Source: Clostridiales bacterium (GTDB taxonomy: Bacteria; Bacillota; Clostridia; Christensenellales; Pumilibacteraceae). Taken from it: 64,000 bases of DNA. Positions 1 to 7,832 of the stretch are shown piece after piece. Within the stretch, counting starts at the first letter, position 1; the number at the start of each line of letters is the position of its first letter. The DNA is taken from the NCBI GenBank assembly GCA_022508485.1, contig JAFLVD010000005.1, positions 1 to 64,000 on the forward strand. Reading direction: 5' to 3'. Under the pieces are notes generated by a model. The model was given only the letters and a program-made list of their open reading frames with translations, did not search any database and was not told where the DNA came from. The position numbers and the translations under genes were made by a program.

Positions 1-1
1 T

Positions 2-271
2 CTGGCGCTTAACGTTGCAGACTATACCGATAAGTATCCGATCGAAGATGCCGCGAAAAAGTCGGCTAAGTACTCTGCGACTCCGCTATTGATACGCTTA
101 AAGAACAACAAGCGAATGAAAATCGCCAAGCCGTTGATTGTCGAAGCAATGCAACAAAACGGCATAGAGCCTTTACCCGAGTGTGCGTACGTCGATTACA
201 CCGTCCCTTATGAAACAACTGAGGAATTGATTGAAAAAGGCTTTGTCAAACGAATGGATAAAAAACAATAA
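2..271 (+). CDS. C-terminal part of an unrecognised protein, 5' end outside window
   Basis: The reading frame is open from base 2 to a TAA at 269-271, giving 89 residues with no convincing start inside the window (a TTG at 89 is internal and has no ribosome-binding site). The visible part is hydrophilic and lysine-rich, has no signal peptide or membrane segment, and ends in KRMDKKQ. I do not recognise the family. It is most likely the tail of a gene that begins upstream of this window. The following 176 bp hold the promoter of the next gene. Confidence 0.5.
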   Translation: MALNVADYTDKYPIEDAAKKSAKYSATPLLIRLKNNKRMKIAKPLIVEAMQQNGIEPLPECAYVDYTVPYETTEELIEKGFVKRMDKKQ

Positions 272-382
272 AACCTCAAAATCAGACGAATGTTACGCTT
301 AACTTTGTTTGTTGGCTTGCCACTAGCAGTAACACGGTCGTACAGGCGAATATCAAGAACCCTTGAATCATACACAAAAAAC

Positions 383-410
383 TTGACAAATCAATGGGTG
401 AGGGTATAAT
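383..410 (+). promoter_or_regulatory. Sigma-A promoter of the 448-1500 lipoprotein gene
   Basis: A perfect -35 box TTGACA (383-388) and a perfect -10 box TATAAT (405-410) are separated by 16 bp. The predicted start lies near 417, giving a leader of about 30 nt that contains the Shine-Dalgarno site AAGGTGAGAGAGG before the ATG at 448. Confidence 0.85.
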
Positions 411-447
411 AAAAATATAAAACTTTCATAGATAAGGTGAGAGAGGA

Positions 448-1500
448 ATGAAAAAAACAAAGTTAATTGCATCTGTTGTTTCCCTTGCGCTTGCGTGCGT
501 GCTATGCATTGGGCTCACGGCATGCGGCAGCGATGCCGCTAACGTGAAGGGCGAGGAAATTACTGCCGGGGAATGGGCGGCGGCGTTCAGCGCAGGCAAC
601 TTCAAGAACGTGAAGATCGAGACCGAGACGATAAACGAGGGCGAATTCTTCACGGAAGGTGCGAATGATAAGTTAACAACCAAAACGACGTACGTAATTG
701 CCGACGGCAAGCAGTATATGAAGACAGAGGCTACCGTTCAGAGAGGTTCCGAAGAGTTGGAGGCAATGGCGGAGAAAATGAGCCGAGTAGCATATATCTC
801 GGCAACGGAGGGCGATTATTCCGTTTGGTACACGAAGGATGAGGACGGCAAGTGGCAAATGTCTCTCAATCACGGCGACGTTGCAAGCGAAATTGTAGAG
901 AGCTTAACCGTGATGGCGTCCATGTTCGATAAGTTTTATTACGAAAGCGCCAACAAGGGCTACGAGCTGATAGAGCAGTCTTCCTATGGGAATACGACAT
1001 ACAAATTCAAGCACGGCAAGCTTGCCGCAACTTATCATCCTTCTTTCACTTATAAAGAAAACGATAATCAGACGTACGGCATTACCACGACGCAATCGAT
1101 GACGATTACCTACGGCGATCAGAATGTGAACCTTCCTAATGTGGAAGGCACGGCGACGTACAACAACAAAGTGTGGCTGACCTATCAGCTCTACGTGGAG
1201 GGCGTTAATGACGGTAATCCATTCAATATCGACGATCACTCCATTCCCGGTATCGGCAGACTTTACAGACAGTCTTTTCAGCTCGTAACGAGCGCCGACG
1301 GCATCGCACGCGCGCACATAAACGGCGACGACGTTACGGGCATTTGGGGTATGACGTCAGACGGTATTGAGTTCTACTCCGATAGCTTCGGCGACTATCC
1401 GATAAATATCGAGCGCGACGGCAACTATCTTACCATGGAGGTTCCCGGCGACTTCGACGGATTTAAGCTGACGGTTGTTCTCGAAATGGTTCAGGATTAA
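448..1500 (+). CDS. Hypothetical lipoprotein, 350 aa
   Basis: The product has a type II signal peptide: Lys residues at the N-terminus, a hydrophobic core, and the lipobox LTAC with the lipidated Cys at residue 26. It is therefore expected to be anchored on the outer face of the cytoplasmic membrane. The mature part of about 325 residues is rich in beta-prone, polar and acidic segments and has no motif that I recognise. Many small clostridial lipoproteins of unknown role look like this. It is monocistronic: its own consensus promoter lies at 383-410 and a strong terminator at 1520-1558. The start is supported by the purine-rich site at 434-446. Confidence 0.75.
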   Translation: MKKTKLIASVVSLALACVLCIGLTACGSDAANVKGEEITAGEWAAAFSAGNFKNVKIETETINEGEFFTEGANDKLTTKTTYVIADGKQYMKTEATVQRGSEELEAMAEKMSRVAYISATEGDYSVWYTKDEDGKWQMSLNHGDVASEIVESLTVMASMFDKFYYESANKGYELIEQSSYGNTTYKFKHGKLAATYHPSFTYKENDNQTYGITTTQSMTITYGDQNVNLPNVEGTATYNNKVWLTYQLYVEGVNDGNPFNIDDHSIPGIGRLYRQSFQLVTSADGIARAHINGDDVTGIWGMTSDGIEFYSDSFGDYPINIERDGNYLTMEVPGDFDGFKLTVVLEMVQD

Positions 1501-1519
1501 CCAATGTTTTTATGGCGAC

Positions 1520-1558
1520 AACAGAGCTTATTCCATAACGGAATAGGCTCTGTTTTTT
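1520..1558 (+). terminator. Rho-independent terminator after the lipoprotein gene
   Basis: A 15-bp stem (1520-1534 with 1540-1554, one mismatch) around a 5-nt loop is followed by a run of T residues (1553-1558). Confidence 0.85.
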
Positions 1559-1620
1559 GAAAAAATAAGTATTATTAAGAGCGAAAAACGTTTTTAAACG
1601 GATTGTTTCCACCCAAGCGA

Positions 1621-1649
1621 TTGATTAGATAACAATAATATGCTATAAT
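1621..1649 (+). promoter_or_regulatory. Extended -10 promoter for the 1683 gene
   Basis: TTGATT (1621-1626), a 17-bp spacer, and TATAAT (1644-1649) preceded by TG at 1641-1642 (TGc, extended -10). It lies 33 bp upstream of the ATG at 1683. Confidence 0.8.
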
Positions 1650-1682
1650 ATTATACGATAAACGGTAAATTAACGGTGAAAA

Positions 1683-2096
1683 ATGGATAAAACACAAATC
1701 TTTCAATTTATATCAGAGCAGAAAACGGCGTTTATTGCCTCTGTCAATGAGCAGGGTTATCCCGTTATAAGAGCCATGCTTGCGCCTCGTAAAATAGACG
1801 GAAATGAAATTTACTTCACGACCAACACTTCGTCAAATAAAATCAAGCAGTATTTAACGAATGATAAGGCTTGCATTTATTTTTATAAGCGCGGAAAATT
1901 CAAGTATCAGGGCGTTTCGATAATAGGCGAAATGCAGGTCTGCACCGACCAAGCGACGAAAGATGAGATTTGGCGTTTCGGCGATAAGCTGTTTTATAAA
2001 CAAGGCGTAACCGATCCCGATTACTGCGTGCTGAAATTCAAATGCAAAACGGCGGAATATTATTGCGATTTTAAGACCGAAACGATAGAGCTGTAA
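1683..2096 (+). CDS. Pyridoxamine 5'-phosphate oxidase-fold flavin-binding protein
   Basis: This is a 137-residue single-domain protein of the split-barrel FMN-binding family (PNPOx-like, general stress protein 26 type). The N-terminal pattern AFIASVNEQGYPVIRAM followed by EIYFTTNTSSNKIKQY is characteristic: the first beta strands and the flavin phosphate-contacting loop. It is shorter than true PdxH (about 210 residues) and lacks its C-terminal substrate arginines, so a general FMN- or F420-type redox or stress role is likelier than vitamin B6 synthesis. It is transcribed from the extended -10 promoter at 1621-1649 and is followed after 22 bp by a GNAT gene, so the two are probably co-transcribed. 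Confidence 0.8.
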   Translation: MDKTQIFQFISEQKTAFIASVNEQGYPVIRAMLAPRKIDGNEIYFTTNTSSNKIKQYLTNDKACIYFYKRGKFKYQGVSIIGEMQVCTDQATKDEIWRFGDKLFYKQGVTDPDYCVLKFKCKTAEYYCDFKTETIEL

Positions 2097-2118
2097 ATTT
2101 CTTTTTGCGGAGAAATAT

Positions 2119-2547
2119 ATGAAGATTATAGAATTTCAAGAGAAGTACCGAGATGATATGATTTTTATGGTACTTGAAGCCAAAAATGCGTTAGGTAGAG
2201 TTCCGCACCTTAATGATGATTTGTTAGATATTCAGAGACACTATTTTTTGTGCGGTGATAGATTTTGGCTTGCAATAGACGATAATGATAGGGTCGTCGG
2301 CTGTATCGGATATAATAGGTACAGTGATGACACGGCGAAATTACACCGGCTATATGTAAAGTACAATCTAAAAAGACAGGGAATAGGCTCTGAACTGTTG
2401 AAAACCGCCGAACAGTGTATGAAAGAAATGGGTTACAAATATTCTGTTGTGCATCTTGGTGGCAAAGAGTATTTTGAATCTAAGAATTTTTACCCGAAGC
2501 ACGGATATGTAGAATACAGCGCCGGACTTTTGCGAAAGGAATTATAA
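2119..2547 (+). CDS. GNAT-family N-acetyltransferase
   Basis: A 142-residue single GNAT domain. The acetyl-CoA pyrophosphate loop (motif A) is visible as KRQGIG at residues 85-90, preceded by the beta strand LHRLYVKYNL and followed by the helix SELLKTAEQ. The C-terminal part (KNFYPKHGYVEYS) is the usual motif B region. The substrate cannot be told from sequence. It sits 22 bp after the flavin-fold gene and 24 bp before the next gene, with a GGAG site before each start, so it is probably part of a small operon. Base composition here is visibly more A+T-rich than in the hut or glycan regions. Confidence 0.85.
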   Translation: MKIIEFQEKYRDDMIFMVLEAKNALGRVPHLNDDLLDIQRHYFLCGDRFWLAIDDNDRVVGCIGYNRYSDDTAKLHRLYVKYNLKRQGIGSELLKTAEQCMKEMGYKYSVVHLGGKEYFESKNFYPKHGYVEYSAGLLRKEL

Positions 2548-2571
2548 ATTTTAATTTAGTGGAGACTTATT

Positions 2572-3081
2572 ATGATACCTTTTTATTTGAAAAATCACCT
2601 TACTGATATAAGGGAAAAGAAAGATAAAACAACTGGAGTATTGATTTCATCTACGGGCAATACAGATTTAGAAATTTATTTTTATGGCGAATTGGTATCT
2701 ATCTATAGGACACCATACATTTGTGATGGCGAATTTCCTTGTCTGATTGTTGCAAAAGACCCTTTAACGCAGGAAGAGTTTGTTGTTTTCGATGGCTTAA
2801 AGTACGGATATGATGCTATGTTCTGTAATGAACCTGTTGAAAATATCGTTCGTGAGTTAAAGTTATATGATTTTCAAAAGGGTAAAATTGCTGTAACTTT
2901 TGGTTATGCAATTGATTACGAAGATGAAAGAGAAGAGTATACATTTAACGAAAAGAATGAAATTGAGTTAATTAATGGTACATACCTTGATTTTGAAAAA
3001 GCAAAGTCAATAGGGTACGATTGGATATCAATGAAATTCGTGAAGAAAAACCGTGAATTTGTCGATTTAGAATTAGCATAA
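2572..3081 (+). CDS. Hypothetical cytoplasmic protein, 169 aa
   Basis: I do not recognise this family. The protein is soluble, acidic, rich in Tyr, Phe, Asp and Glu, and has no signal peptide or membrane segment. Its start has a clear GTGGAG site 6 bases upstream. The size, acidity and pairing with another acidic orphan resemble genes found near polymorphic-toxin immunity arrays, but no toxin is visible in this window, so this is only a suggestion. Its stop codon overlaps a possible ATG of the next frame. Strong A-ending codon use sets it apart from the downstream operons. Confidence 0.6.
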   Translation: MIPFYLKNHLTDIREKKDKTTGVLISSTGNTDLEIYFYGELVSIYRTPYICDGEFPCLIVAKDPLTQEEFVVFDGLKYGYDAMFCNEPVENIVRELKLYDFQKGKIAVTFGYAIDYEDEREEYTFNEKNEIELINGTYLDFEKAKSIGYDWISMKFVKKNREFVDLELA

Positions 3082-3110
3082 TGAAAATAAATTTCAATTT
3101 AGGGTGCTAT

Positions 3111-3587
3111 ATGAATTATATGGAATTAGAAAAACTGATTAAAAAAATTGTCGGGTTGAAGTTGGATACAATTAGGCATGCTTGCGAAATGTTGATGTTT
3201 AATTTTGAGCAGTATGCACTTCATGTTCAATGCCTAACGAGAATTATAAAAGACGATGATATTCTTTTAACAACTCTCGATTATCAATCATGGGACGGCA
3301 AATATGAGGAGAATAATGACGAGTACTACAATCTTAACAAATACAAAATGGAAATCGAAGGCGGAAAAGTGCTTTCTGTCGAAGTGAACTCGTTATGCGA
3401 TATATTTATCGCTTTGGATAATGGCGTTACAATCCAAGTATTAATTCAGAATAGCTATGCTCATTATAACGAGGAAAACGAGCAGTACAGATTTTTTGAA
3501 GCTTCGGACGATGAAATGAAAGATGAGAAGTTGCCGCCACATTATGTAGTTTACAACAAGCACATAGAAATACACGGCGAATATTGA
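3111..3587 (+). CDS. Hypothetical acidic protein, about 158 aa
   Basis: This is an unrecognised, soluble, acidic protein, beginning MNYMELEKLIKKIVG. The frame is also open from an ATG at 3081 that overlaps the preceding stop codon, but that start has no ribosome-binding site. The ATG at 3111 has AGGGTG (3101-3106) four bases upstream and is preferred. The central segment (DDILLTTLDYQSWDGKYEE) and the C-terminal HYVVYNKHIEI look like a compact alpha/beta fold. It appears translationally linked to the upstream orphan, which supports a joint role. Immunity-like proteins often have this size and charge, but nothing here proves that. Confidence 0.6.
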   Translation: MNYMELEKLIKKIVGLKLDTIRHACEMLMFNFEQYALHVQCLTRIIKDDDILLTTLDYQSWDGKYEENNDEYYNLNKYKMEIEGGKVLSVEVNSLCDIFIALDNGVTIQVLIQNSYAHYNEENEQYRFFEASDDEMKDEKLPPHYVVYNKHIEIHGEY

Positions 3588-3714
3588 CATTGCTGTAAAT
3601 TCCGATTTTATCGCCCATTACGGTACTTGCATACGTAAATGCTTTCACCCCGACATAGTAAACGCATTAGGCGTTATTCAAAGCGAAGTCGAGGGATTTA
3701 TAATAACTGCTTAA
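3568..3714 (+). pseudogene. Possible gene remnant between two orphan genes
   Basis: After the stop at 3587, another frame runs open from about 3568 to a TAA at 3712-3714. It encodes a protein-like string of about 48 residues containing DIAVNSDFIAHYGTC and ending in SEVEGFIITA, with no start codon or ribosome-binding site. It could be the decayed C-terminus of a lost gene, or a frameshifted extension of the preceding gene. I do not recognise the family. An open frame this short can also occur by chance. Confidence 0.25.
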
Positions 3715-3741
3715 TCCGCGTCGGGAAATTTTACAAGGGTA

Positions 3742-3770
3742 TTGAATTTTACCCGAAATCATGCTAAAAT
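3742..3770 (+). promoter_or_regulatory. Extended -10 promoter for the 3804 gene
   Basis: TTGAAT (3742-3747), a 17-bp spacer, and TAAAAT (3765-3770) preceded by TGc (3762-3764). It lies 33 bp before the ATG at 3804. Confidence 0.75.
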
Positions 3771-3803
3771 AGAGTCGAGATAAATATTTAAGGATTTCAG
3801 ACT

Positions 3804-4313
3804 ATGGCAAAAGAGATTGATAAGTACTTAATGAGTATCCCGAAGGGAGACGATTTAAAACCTATATCGGCAAGCGAATATACCGTGGCAACGGATATAA
3901 TGCGGCATTCGGTTATCAGCGCTTTGGAAAAAAAGAGTTTTTATGCCGATAAAACCACGGGGATATCGCATACCCACGTCCCCAAAGTGACAATCGGAAA
4001 AATTCAGTTTTTAAAAAATAACACTACAAAGACCATGTGCAAGCGCTTGGTATATTTGCTCGAAGGTCGTCTGCGAGATTATAAAAGAGACATTCCGATG
4101 ATTAAAAATTTGTTTCTTCTTGCGGAGTTTAGTTACAAGCAGGGGCAAGATTACGTTATGGATTACTTAAGAAGAGAGGGCAAGATGCTTAATTGGGAAG
4201 AGATAGTTAAAAAGCTGCTCGACCATACGTTTGATTACGAAAACAGCGATTTGGTGTTGGAGTTTTACAATCACGCAATGGCGTTGGGGAAGAAATACGG
4301 CTCAAAGTCGTAA
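3804..4313 (+). CDS. Hypothetical protein, 169 aa
   Basis: An unrecognised soluble protein. It is basic in the middle (TKTMCKRLVYLLEGRLRDYKRD) and helix-rich throughout, with no signal peptide. The N-terminal half has a Thr/His-rich stretch (TTGISHTHVPK). It has its own extended -10 promoter (3742-3770) and an AAGGA-type site before the ATG. It precedes the UvrA2 gene by 108 bp in the same direction. I see no terminator between them, so read-through is possible, but no functional link can be claimed. Confidence 0.6.
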   Translation: MAKEIDKYLMSIPKGDDLKPISASEYTVATDIMRHSVISALEKKSFYADKTTGISHTHVPKVTIGKIQFLKNNTTKTMCKRLVYLLEGRLRDYKRDIPMIKNLFLLAEFSYKQGQDYVMDYLRREGKMLNWEEIVKKLLDHTFDYENSDLVLEFYNHAMALGKKYGSKS

Positions 4314-4421
4314 AGCCAAAATTTAAAAAATACAATCGTAAATAAATTGTTCATCACCAATCGGTTCAATACGGTCGCCCGGCGAATATAAAAACACTAA
4401 CTTTGAGAGGCAAATATCGCT

Positions 4422-6950
4422 ATGAAAGAAACTTCCGTTGCACCGAACAAAATTAAAGTTCGCGGTGGGCGAGTTCATAATCTTAAAAATATAGACGTAG
4501 ACATTCCGTTAAACAAAATCGTGGGAATCGCCGGCGTTTCGGGGTCGGGTAAGTCTTCTTTGGCGCTCGGAATTTTGTATGCGGAAGGCTCGAGGCGGTA
4601 CTTGGAATCGCTGTCTACCTATACGCGCAGGCGCATGACCCAGGCGGAAAAGGCGCAGGTGGACGAGGTTTTGTACGTTCCGGCGGCGCTTGCTCTTAGG
4701 CAGCGCCCCGGGGTGCCGAGTATTCGCAGTACGTTCGGGACGGGGACAGAGCTGTTAAATCATCTTAGGCTCATGTTTTCGCGCCTTGCTTCCCACAGAT
4801 GCCCCAACGGACATTACGTTGCGCCTTCTAAGGACGTTGCGGCAGGGTTAGAGCTTGAATGTCCCGTTTGCGGCGTGCGTTTTATGCCGCCCGGCGCGGA
4901 GGAATTGGCGTTTAACAGTCAGGGCGCCTGCAAGCGCTGCGACGGCACGGGCATTACTCGCGTCGTCGACGAATCGACTTTGGTTCCCGATGAGTCTTTA
5001 TCGATTGACGAGGGTGCGGTCGCGCCCTGGCAGACTTTGATATGGTCGCTCATGAAAAACATCGCCCGAGAAATGGGCGTTAGGACGGACGTTCCTTTTT
5101 GCGAGCTGACGGAAGAAGAGCGCGAGATTGTATTCCACGGTCCTGCCGAGAAAAAGCACATTTTATACTACAACGAAAAAACAAACGTGTCGGCGGAAAT
5201 GGACTTTACCTACTTTAACGCCGTGTACACCGTCGAAAACGCTTTATCCAAAGTCAAAGACGAAAAGGGTATGAAGCGCGTTGAAAAGTTCCTTAGACAA
5301 GGTGTTTGTCCCGACTGCGGCGGCACGAGGCTCAGCGAGGCTGCGCGCAGTCCTAAGCTTTGCGGAATTTCCCTTGCGGAAGTATGCACCATGACGCTTG
5401 TCGAGCTGATCGAATGGGTGGACGGCGTTCCGTCGTCGCTACCCGAGGATATGCGACCTATGGCGAATAGCCTTTGCGATTCGTTCCGAAGCACGGCCAA
5501 ACGACTTATCGATTTAGGGCTTTCCTATCTTACGCTCGACCGCGCGGCGTCCACTCTTTCGACGGGCGAACGGCAAAGAATGCAGCTCGCTCGCGCCGTG
5601 CGCAACAGAACGACGGGCGTCTTGTACGTTTTGGACGAGCCGTCAATCGGTTTGCACCCGTCCAACATAGAAGGGCTTAAAGGCGTTATGCACGACCTTG
5701 TTTCCGACGGGAACACCGTAATATTGGTCGATCACGACACGCATATTCTTTCCGAAGCGGATTGGCTTATCGAGCTTGGACCCGAGGCCGGCGCCGGCGG
5801 AGGAAGTATCATCGCGCAAGGCACGCTCGCGGAGGTCGAAGCCGACCCTAATTCGCGTATAGGCGGATTTCTTTCGGGTAAAACCTCAATCGAAGTCGGG
5901 GACCGCGTTTTACCCGAGCGTATTTTCGAGCTTGGTAATATACATTTATCCATTTCCGATATTCACACGGTAAAGCCTTTGGAAGTAGACTTCCCGAAAG
6001 GGCGGTTGACGGCGGTAACGGGGGTGTCGGGTTCGGGCAAAACGACCCTGATTTTGGAAAGTCTTATCCCTGCCGTCGAAGCTTTATGTAAACGCGAAAA
6101 ACCGCCCAAGCACGTTAAAGGCGTTTCCGCGGAAGGTATTTCGCGTATCAAGCTAATAGATTCCGACCCTATCGGCATTAACGTGCGTTCAACTGTTGCG
6201 ACCTATGCCGACGTTCACGACGAGCTGAGAAAGGTGTACGCAAAAACGGCGGACGCGAAAGAGCGAAAATACAAGGAAGGCGATTTTTCGTACAACACGG
6301 GTTCGCTTCGCTGTCCTACTTGCGACGGTACGGGTTCCATCAGCCTCGATATTCAGTTTTTACCCGACGTAGAAATTGTTTGCCCCGATTGCGGCGGCTC
6401 GCGCTATTCTAAGGACGCAAGTCTTATTCGGCGCATTCCCAAGCACGGCGGACAAGCTTACACTTTGCCCGAGCTTATGGCGATGAGCGTAGACGAAGCC
6501 CTAAAAGCATGTTCGGATCTTCCTAACGTTCATCGCAAATTGCAGGTTTTACACGACCTCGGTCTTGGATATCTGACATTGGGGGAAGCAACGCCCAGTC
6601 TTTCGGGCGGCGAGGCGCAGCGGTTAAAGCTTGCAAGTGAGATGGGGAAAGGCCAGTCCGATACCGTATTCGTGTTCGACGAGCCGACGATAGGACTTCA
6701 CCCACTGGACGTCGAGGTTCTGCTTAGCGTGTTTACGCGCTTAATTAAAAACGGCGCAACCGTCATTGTAATCGAACACGATTTCGACATAATAAAAAAC
6801 GCCGACTACGTTATAGATATGGGACCGGGCGGCGGCAATCTCGGCGGTAAAATAATCGCTAAGGGGACGCCTCGGGATATTTGCGATTGCGCGGAAAGTC
6901 TTACGGGAAAGTACTTAAAGCAATACACTTTAAGTCGGCGCTCGAATTAA
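4422..6950 (+). CDS. UvrA2-type excinuclease ABC subunit A-like protein
   Basis: This 842-residue protein has the tandem ABC ATPase layout of UvrA. The first Walker A is GVSGSGKSS (residues 38-46) and the second GVSGSGKTT (about 534-542). The signatures are LSTGERQR and LSGGEAQR. Three zinc-binding modules are present: CPVCG with CKRCDGTG (147-176), CPDCGGTRL, and CPTCDGTG with CPDCGGSRY. Canonical UvrA is about 940 residues. The segment between CPNGH (127) and CPVC (147), where the UvrB-binding domain sits, is reduced to about 20 residues. That is the hallmark of UvrA2/DrrC-type proteins linked to DNA-binding drug tolerance rather than classical UvrABC incision. A GAGAGG site precedes the ATG. 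Confidence 0.85.
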   Translation: MKETSVAPNKIKVRGGRVHNLKNIDVDIPLNKIVGIAGVSGSGKSSLALGILYAEGSRRYLESLSTYTRRRMTQAEKAQVDEVLYVPAALALRQRPGVPSIRSTFGTGTELLNHLRLMFSRLASHRCPNGHYVAPSKDVAAGLELECPVCGVRFMPPGAEELAFNSQGACKRCDGTGITRVVDESTLVPDESLSIDEGAVAPWQTLIWSLMKNIAREMGVRTDVPFCELTEEEREIVFHGPAEKKHILYYNEKTNVSAEMDFTYFNAVYTVENALSKVKDEKGMKRVEKFLRQGVCPDCGGTRLSEAARSPKLCGISLAEVCTMTLVELIEWVDGVPSSLPEDMRPMANSLCDSFRSTAKRLIDLGLSYLTLDRAASTLSTGERQRMQLARAVRNRTTGVLYVLDEPSIGLHPSNIEGLKGVMHDLVSDGNTVILVDHDTHILSEADWLIELGPEAGAGGGSIIAQGTLAEVEADPNSRIGGFLSGKTSIEVGDRVLPERIFELGNIHLSISDIHTVKPLEVDFPKGRLTAVTGVSGSGKTTLILESLIPAVEALCKREKPPKHVKGVSAEGISRIKLIDSDPIGINVRSTVATYADVHDELRKVYAKTADAKERKYKEGDFSYNTGSLRCPTCDGTGSISLDIQFLPDVEIVCPDCGGSRYSKDASLIRRIPKHGGQAYTLPELMAMSVDEALKACSDLPNVHRKLQVLHDLGLGYLTLGEATPSLSGGEAQRLKLASEMGKGQSDTVFVFDEPTIGLHPLDVEVLLSVFTRLIKNGATVIVIEHDFDIIKNADYVIDMGPGGGNLGGKIIAKGTPRDICDCAESLTGKYLKQYTLSRRSN

Positions 6951-7011
6951 ATAATGCGAACGCCCCAAAAAGATTACAACATGTTTATTTAAGAATTTTT
7001 TAAAAAACCTC

Positions 7012-7040
7012 TTGACAAGTAAACTTGGCAATGATATAAT
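7012..7040 (+). promoter_or_regulatory. Consensus promoter of the DUF6442/Xre pair
   Basis: Perfect TTGACA (7012-7017), a 17-bp spacer, and perfect TATAAT (7035-7040) with TGa at 7032-7034. An A/T tract (TTTTTTAAAAAA, 6996-7007) just upstream resembles an UP element. Such a strong core promoter usually needs a repressor; see the operator entry. Confidence 0.9.
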
Positions 7041-7064
7041 GACTATGCAAAGAAAACTTGGCAG
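7012..7064 (+). promoter_or_regulatory. Two candidate operators for the adjacent Xre repressor
   Basis: Site 1 is an inverted repeat TTGACAAGT-AA-ACTTGGCAA (7012-7031, one mismatch between arms) that covers the -35 box. Site 2 (7045-7064) has the same right arm (ACTTGGCAG) and a degenerate left arm (ATGCAAAGA). The 10-mer AAACTTGGCA is exactly repeated at 7021-7030 and 7054-7063. The centres are 33 bp apart, about three helical turns, so both sites face the same side and bracket the -10 box. Small Xre proteins commonly repress their own operon, so these sites are the natural targets of the product of 7448-7657. That link is an inference. Confidence 0.6.
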
Positions 7065-7073
7065 GAGGGTATT

Positions 7074-7448
7074 ATGGAAGAAGAGGAAGTAATCGTCGTT
7101 GATGATGAGGAAAGTCCGCTTTCCAAAGAAGATATTTTGGATCGGTCGCGTAAAGAAAACGAAAAAATGGGCGACGAGAGGGAACGGCAGTTTCGTCAGT
7201 ACGGCATAGCTATTGGGTCGATAGTGGGAATGGTGCTGTTGCTTGTTATCTATTTGGTCGACGTTTTTGCGCTTAATCGAAACAGCTACGAGATAATAGG
7301 GGTAATGGTTGCGATAAACGGATTTAATATGCTGTGGCAAGGGATATACGGCAATAAGTTTAAAAAGCTGTTTCTTGCCGTCGGTATTATCAGTCTTGTT
7401 ATGAGCGTCGCGTATTTTGTAATGTGGATTGTCGATTTGGTGGGGTAA
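7074..7448 (+). CDS. Small membrane protein, DUF6442-like
   Basis: A 124-residue protein. Its acidic cytoplasmic N-terminus contains the pattern SKEDILDRSRKENEK, typical of small membrane proteins (DUF6442-type) that are habitually encoded next to a tiny Xre regulator. Three hydrophobic segments are visible at about 43-67, 70-91 and 98-122. The biochemical role of the family is unknown. A strong GGAGGG site lies upstream of the ATG, and the stop codon overlaps the start of the next gene (TAATG), so the two are translationally coupled. Expression is driven by a consensus promoter with candidate operators. Confidence 0.75.
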   Translation: MEEEEVIVVDDEESPLSKEDILDRSRKENEKMGDERERQFRQYGIAIGSIVGMVLLLVIYLVDVFALNRNSYEIIGVMVAINGFNMLWQGIYGNKFKKLFLAVGIISLVMSVAYFVMWIVDLVG

Positions 7449-7657
7449 TGGACGAAAAGTTGGTACTTAAAAACCGAATAAAGGAAGCGAGGCAAAAGGT
7501 AGGACTGTCGCAGGAAGCGCTCGCCGCGCTCGTCGGCGTTTCCCGTAATACCATTTCGAGTATAGAAACGGGGCAGTTTTCTCCGACCGCAAAGCTTGCT
7601 CTTATTCTGTGTATCGCCCTCGACGAAAAATTCGAAAACCTTTTCTACTTTGCGTAA
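7448..7657 (+). CDS. Xre-family helix-turn-helix transcriptional regulator
   Basis: A 69-residue protein consisting of little more than one HTH_3 domain. The recognition region is LSQEALAALVGVSRNTISSIE, with the usual downstream element TGQFSPTAKLALILCIALDE. It belongs to the small regulator group that begins LKNRIKEAR and often accompanies DUF6442-type membrane proteins. The ATG at 7448 overlaps the previous stop and has GGTGGGG just upstream. A longer in-frame start at 7424 lies inside the previous gene and is not needed. Autorepression through the repeats at 7012-7064 is likely. Transcription stops at 7669-7698. Confidence 0.85.
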   Translation: MDEKLVLKNRIKEARQKVGLSQEALAALVGVSRNTISSIETGQFSPTAKLALILCIALDEKFENLFYFA

Positions 7658-7668
7658 AGTAACAGTTA

Positions 7669-7698
7669 GTCCCGTTCCGCTACGGACGGGCTTTTTTT
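7669..7698 (+). terminator. Rho-independent terminator of the Xre operon
   Basis: A G+C-rich hairpin (GTCCCGTTCCG / CGGACGGGC) with a short CTA loop is followed by seven T residues (7692-7698). Confidence 0.85.
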
Positions 7699-7736
7699 AT
7701 GCTTAAATGTAATATTTTAAATGTGGTTTAAAACGT

Positions 7737-7765
7737 TTGAAAAGACGGGCGGATTGTGATAAAAT
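7737..7765 (+). promoter_or_regulatory. Promoter of the histidine-degradation operon
   Basis: TTGAAA (7737-7742), a 17-bp spacer, and TAAAAT (7760-7765) preceded by TGa (7757-7759), an extended -10. The leader of about 60 nt to hutH shows no clear riboswitch or attenuator. Confidence 0.75.
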
Positions 7766-7832
7766 ATAAAAGTACTTTTTGTATTGTATTTACGGATAAT
7801 CACGTTGTCAAACGCATTACGAAGGAGTTGGT

